NCBI GenBank assembly: GCA_016794835.1
Contig: JAEUJL010000635.1
Location: 1 to 34,464 of the forward strand
Reading direction: 5' to 3'
Length of the DNA stretch: 34,464 nucleotides
Origin: Gemmatimonadota bacterium
Lineage (GTDB): Bacteria > Gemmatimonadota > Gemmatimonadetes > Gemmatimonadales > Gemmatimonadaceae
Shown: one piece after another, positions 31,600 through 34,464 of the stretch
Position numbering within the stretch: the stretch's first letter is position 1
Layout of the letters: each line of letters starts with the position of its first letter
Notes under the pieces: model-generated
Told to the model about the DNA's origin: nothing
The model's database searches: none
What the model saw: only the letters and a program-made list of their open reading frames with translations
Position numbers and translations under genes: made by a program

Positions 31600-33936
31600 A
31601 TGCGACGCTTGGTTCCCGGGCTCATGCTGGCCGTGGTTGGACCCCTGGTGGAGGCGCAGTCGACGGTGGGGCCGGACGCGAAGTACGCGCCCCTGGCCAC
31701 ACGCCTCTCCCCCTTCATCGAGCACGAGATGAAGGACAAGGGACTGCCCGCCCTCTCGGTGGCCCTGGTGGAAGGTGACCGGGTGGTGTGGGCGCGCGGA
31801 TACGGGTACGCCGATAGCGCGGGCACGATCCCGGCGACGGCGCAGACGGTGTACCGCGTGGGATCCGTCTCGAAGTTGTTCACGGACATCGGGGTGATGC
31901 AGCTCGTGGAGCGCGGGGTCCTCGACCTCGATGCCCCGGTGACCCGGTACCTCCCCGAGTTTCGACCGCGGAATCGCTTTGGTGGGGCGATCACACTGCG
32001 GCACCTCATGTCGCACCGCGCCGGGCTGGTGCGCGAGCCCCCAGTGGGGAACTACTTCGAGACCTCCGAGCCGACGCTGGCGGCCACGGTCGCGAGCCTC
32101 AACCGAACGGCGCTCGTCTACAAGCCTGGCACGCGCACCAAATACTCGAATGCCGGCATCGCCGTGGTTGGCCGTGTCCTGGAGAACGTGCAGGGGCAAC
32201 CGTTCGGTGCGTACCTGCAACGCGCGATCCTTGACCCGCTGGGGATGACGGGTGCGTCGTTTGCACCGACCCCCCGGACCGCGGCCGCGGTATCCCACGC
32301 GCTCATGTGGACCCGACACGGGACATCGTTTGCGGCGCCGCGTTTCCAGCTGGGGATGGCACCAGCGGGGAGCATGTATGCGACGATGCCGGAGCTGGGG
32401 CGCTTTGTGTCGGCCTTGTTTGATGGCGGGGCTCCCGTGTTGCGACGGGAGACCCTCGAGGCGATGTGGGTGCCGCAGTTCAGCGCCCCCGGTGCGACCG
32501 ATGGGTTCGGCCTCGGGTTCATGGTGGGGTCGCTGGACGGTGAGCGCATGGTGCGTCACGGCGGCGCCATCTACGGGTTTGCCACGGAGCTGATCGCCCT
32601 TCCGGGAGCGCGCCTCGGCGTGGCCGTCTCGGCGGCCCGCGACTTCACCAATGGCACGGTCGAGCGGATTGCGATGGCCGTGCTCCGCGACGCCATGGCC
32701 ATGCAGCGCGGAGCCGTCGCCGCCACGCCGCGTCTCACCACCTCAACCACCCGGGAGCGCGCGTTGGCCCTGGCCGGCACGTACGGGAGCGGTGAGCGTC
32801 AGGTGCGGCTGGTGGCGCGTGATACCCTGCTGTACCTCGATCCCGCGCGCGGCGACATGCGCTTGCGATTGCGCGTGTTGTCCGGCGATACCCTCGTCGT
32901 CGACGATCCGGCGACCTACGGCACGGTGGTCGTCCCGGTCGCCAACGGCATCGTAGTCGATCGCGACACGCTGCGTCGCGTGGACCCAGCGCCGGCGCGT
33001 CGCGTGCTGCCCGCGCACTGGAACGGGTTGATCGGCGAGTATGGCTGGGACCACAACGTGCTGTACATCCATGAGCGGGACGGTCGGTTGACGGCCCTCA
33101 TCGAGTGGTTTGCCGAGTACCCCCTGCGCGAGGTTGGCCCGAACGAGTATGCCTTCCCGGACTACGGGTTGTATGCCGGGGAGCGACTGCGGTTCACGCG
33201 CGACGCGCGTGGGCGTGCGACGCGGGTGGTGGCCGCGGAGGTCACCTTTGCACGGCGGAAGATCCCCGGGGAGGACGCGGCGGTCTTTCGCATCACCCCG
33301 GTGAAGCCGGTGGACGAGCTCCGGCGCATCGCCCTCGCGGCGACGCCACCGGTGGAGCGGGGGACCTTCCGGGAGAGCGACCTGGTGGAGTTGGCGCCGT
33401 TGGACCCCACGATCAAGCTCGACGTGCGGTATGCGACCCGCGACAACTTCCTCTCGGTGCCGGTCTACACGCAGGCGCGCGCGTTCCTCCAGCGACCGGC
33501 CGCCGAGGCGCTGGTGCGGGCGCATCGCGCCCTGCGGGCGCAGGGGTTCGGCTTGTTGATCCACGATGGGTATCGCCCGTGGTACGTGACGAAGATGTTC
33601 TGGGATGGCACGCCGGAGGCGAACCATGTCTTCGTCGCCGATCCCTCGCGGGGCTCACGGCACAACCGGGGGTGTGCCGTTGACCTGACGCTCTACGACC
33701 TCGCGACCGGTCGTCCGGTGCGCATGACCGGGGGGTACGATGAGATGTCGGACCGTTCGTACCCGGACTATCCCGGGGGGACGGCCCGGCAGCGCGAGCT
33801 GCGCGAGATCCTGCGCACCGCCATGGAGGCCGAGGGATTCCTCGTCTACGAGGCGGAATGGTGGCACTTCGACTACAAGGACTGGCGCGAGTACCGGATC
33901 GGCAACCAGCGCTTTGAGGAGCTGGGTCGGCGCTAG
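31600..33936 (+). CDS. secreted fusion: serine beta-lactamase-like hydrolase + VanX-type D-Ala-D-Ala dipeptidase
   Basis: The 778-residue protein starts with a signal peptide (about 1-20). Residues 30-370 are a class C beta-lactamase/DD-peptidase fold with SxxK (S89-K92), YSN (182-184) and HGG (320-322). About 385-560 is beta-rich, resembling the C-terminal lipocalin-like modules of such hydrolases. Residues about 590-778 are an M15D dipeptidase like VanX: RDNFLSVPVY, DGYRPWYVT with the key arginine, S-R-G-S-R-H688-x6-D695 and E753-W-W-H756. The zinc ligands H, D and H and the catalytic glutamate are all present. The first domain should cleave an amide or ester of D-amino-acid peptides, the second D-Ala-D-Ala-like dipeptides. 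GGAGG with a 9-base spacer fixes the start. Its TAG overlaps the convergent gene's stop. Confidence 0.88.
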   Translation: MRRLVPGLMLAVVGPLVEAQSTVGPDAKYAPLATRLSPFIEHEMKDKGLPALSVALVEGDRVVWARGYGYADSAGTIPATAQTVYRVGSVSKLFTDIGVMQLVERGVLDLDAPVTRYLPEFRPRNRFGGAITLRHLMSHRAGLVREPPVGNYFETSEPTLAATVASLNRTALVYKPGTRTKYSNAGIAVVGRVLENVQGQPFGAYLQRAILDPLGMTGASFAPTPRTAAAVSHALMWTRHGTSFAAPRFQLGMAPAGSMYATMPELGRFVSALFDGGAPVLRRETLEAMWVPQFSAPGATDGFGLGFMVGSLDGERMVRHGGAIYGFATELIALPGARLGVAVSAARDFTNGTVERIAMAVLRDAMAMQRGAVAATPRLTTSTTRERALALAGTYGSGERQVRLVARDTLLYLDPARGDMRLRLRVLSGDTLVVDDPATYGTVVVPVANGIVVDRDTLRRVDPAPARRVLPAHWNGLIGEYGWDHNVLYIHERDGRLTALIEWFAEYPLREVGPNEYAFPDYGLYAGERLRFTRDARGRATRVVAAEVTFARRKIPGEDAAVFRITPVKPVDELRRIALAATPPVERGTFRESDLVELAPLDPTIKLDVRYATRDNFLSVPVYTQARAFLQRPAAEALVRAHRALRAQGFGLLIHDGYRPWYVTKMFWDGTPEANHVFVADPSRGSRHNRGCAVDLTLYDLATGRPVRMTGGYDEMSDRSYPDYPGGTARQRELREILRTAMEAEGFLVYEAEWWHFDYKDWREYRIGNQRFEELGRR

Positions 33937-34464
33937 AACGCCATCATCTGCGTGAACTTGAGCACGAGCGACCGGCCGGCGATCGGGGCATCCGGCGTAA
34001 GGAAGCGCTGGTCGTTGTAGACGATGAACAGGTCGCTCAGCGGATGGTGGATCAGGTTGAAGCGCACGTTGGCGTTGAGCTGCTTGGACGAGGGGTCGTA
34101 CTGCGACAGCGCGTCGATGAACATGTTCGGCGAGAACGAGTAGTTGGCGCGTGTCGTCCAGAAGCTGTTGACGAACGTGCCCTTCGCCAGGTCGAGGTCC
34201 CCTGCCGTGCGCTGCACGCCCGAGGTGATTCGCACCCGGTAGTTGGGGCGCAGGGTGATGGAGGCGTTGATCGTCTGCTGGGTGCCGTTGTACAGCTCGC
34301 CCCACGCGAGGCGTGAGCTCAGTGAGACGCGACGGCTCTGGTCCGTGTTGGCGAGGATGCCCCATTCCTGCCAGCTGTACGGGCCGGCGGGGAGGGGATC
34401 GGCCTTGGGGCTCAGGCGCAGGGGGCGGTCCAGGAGGTTGAACGCGGGGTTGTAGGACAGCTCA
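33933..34464 (-). CDS. C-terminus of a beta-barrel-like protein, probably DUF5916 family (5' end outside window)
   Basis: The minus-strand frame is open from the window edge to TAG 33933-33935, showing about 177 C-terminal residues. They are alternating beta-strand sequence with many aromatic and N/T/S residues (for example RPNYRVRITSGVQRT, TTRANYSFSPNMFIDALSQYDPSSKQLNANVRFNLIHHPLSDLFIVYND), ending in LVLKFTQMMAF. The Y-x-F-S-P-x-M, D-S-x-Q and N-R-F-N-x-I-H-P-x-S-D-x-F pattern is that of the barrel end of DUF5916 proteins, which are exported and often begin with a carbohydrate-binding-like domain. No internal stop is seen. The stop codon overlaps that of the convergent fusion gene (CTAG). 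Confidence 0.75.
   Translation of the reverse strand, partial: ELSYNPAFNLLDRPLRLSPKADPLPAGPYSWQEWGILANTDQSRRVSLSSRLAWGELYNGTQQTINASITLRPNYRVRITSGVQRTAGDLDLAKGTFVNSFWTTRANYSFSPNMFIDALSQYDPSSKQLNANVRFNLIHHPLSDLFIVYNDQRFLTPDAPIAGRSLVLKFTQMMAF

Noticed and set aside
30234-32009. A 591-codon minus-strand ORF
   Set aside because: It is antisense to SusD and the start of the fusion gene, and has no signal, motif or plausible start site.
1-34464. tRNA, rRNA, CRISPR array, insertion sequence or phage genes
   Set aside because: I looked for tRNA-like ends, regularly spaced repeats, transposase and integrase motifs and found none.

Overview
The window is very GC-rich chromosomal DNA with dense, mostly rightward genes, frequent ATGA/GTGA start-stop overlaps and outer-membrane systems (SusC/SusD pair, OprP-type porin, a C-terminus resembling DUF5916 proteins, lipoproteins). 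This points to a free-living, aerobic, Gram-negative-type bacterium. I infer Gemmatimonadota or a close relative from the protein styles; no rRNA or marker gene settles it. I see no tRNA, rRNA, CRISPR array, insertion sequence or prophage.

Layout. 1-300: C-terminus of an alpha/beta hydrolase. 318-1595: DEAD-box RNA helicase. 1666-2112 (minus): orphan type IV pseudopilin, facing a small lipoprotein (2229-2477). The lipoprotein stop overlaps the start of a SelW-like selenoprotein (2477-2713), whose in-frame UGA is followed by a convincing bacterial SECIS hairpin; this gene is normally missed because UGA is read as stop. pfkA follows. 4058-7081: a small secreted protein and an unusual DExH helicase, then a convergent GNAT gene. 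7771-9634: TetR regulator translationally coupled to an ECF sigma factor, convergent with a CGNR zinc-finger regulator. 9736-12957: four-gene overlapping run (YjjX-like NTPase, hotdog thioesterase, long-form IspH, mutarotase-fold protein). 13020-14624: secreted N-acyl-D-amino-acid deacylase-like amidohydrolase.

14699-25722 is a molybdenum hydroxylase region of the aerobic CO dehydrogenase-like (form II) type: coxS-coxL-coxM, a strong hairpin, then coxG and an OprP-like porin on the minus strand, then a rightward maturation run (CoxD-like MoxR ATPase, CoxE-like VWA protein, XdhC/CoxI-like protein, MoeA-like molybdopterin-binding protein, IscU-like scaffold, MocA-like cytidylyltransferase). The large subunit carries AYRGAGR instead of the AYxCSFR loop of true form I CO dehydrogenase, so its substrate is uncertain.

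25779-33936: an APC-type amino-acid permease, a SusC/SusD (RagA/RagB-like) outer-membrane importer and a secreted two-enzyme fusion (serine beta-lactamase-like plus VanX-type D-Ala-D-Ala dipeptidase). With the upstream deacylase this suggests scavenging of peptides or D-amino acids, perhaps from peptidoglycan (inference). The window ends in a minus-strand beta-barrel-like C-terminus.

The two most notable observations are the unannotated selenoprotein with its SECIS at 2477-2713, and a recurrent 7-mer CGTTAGG that carries nearly all TTA leucine codons of the window.
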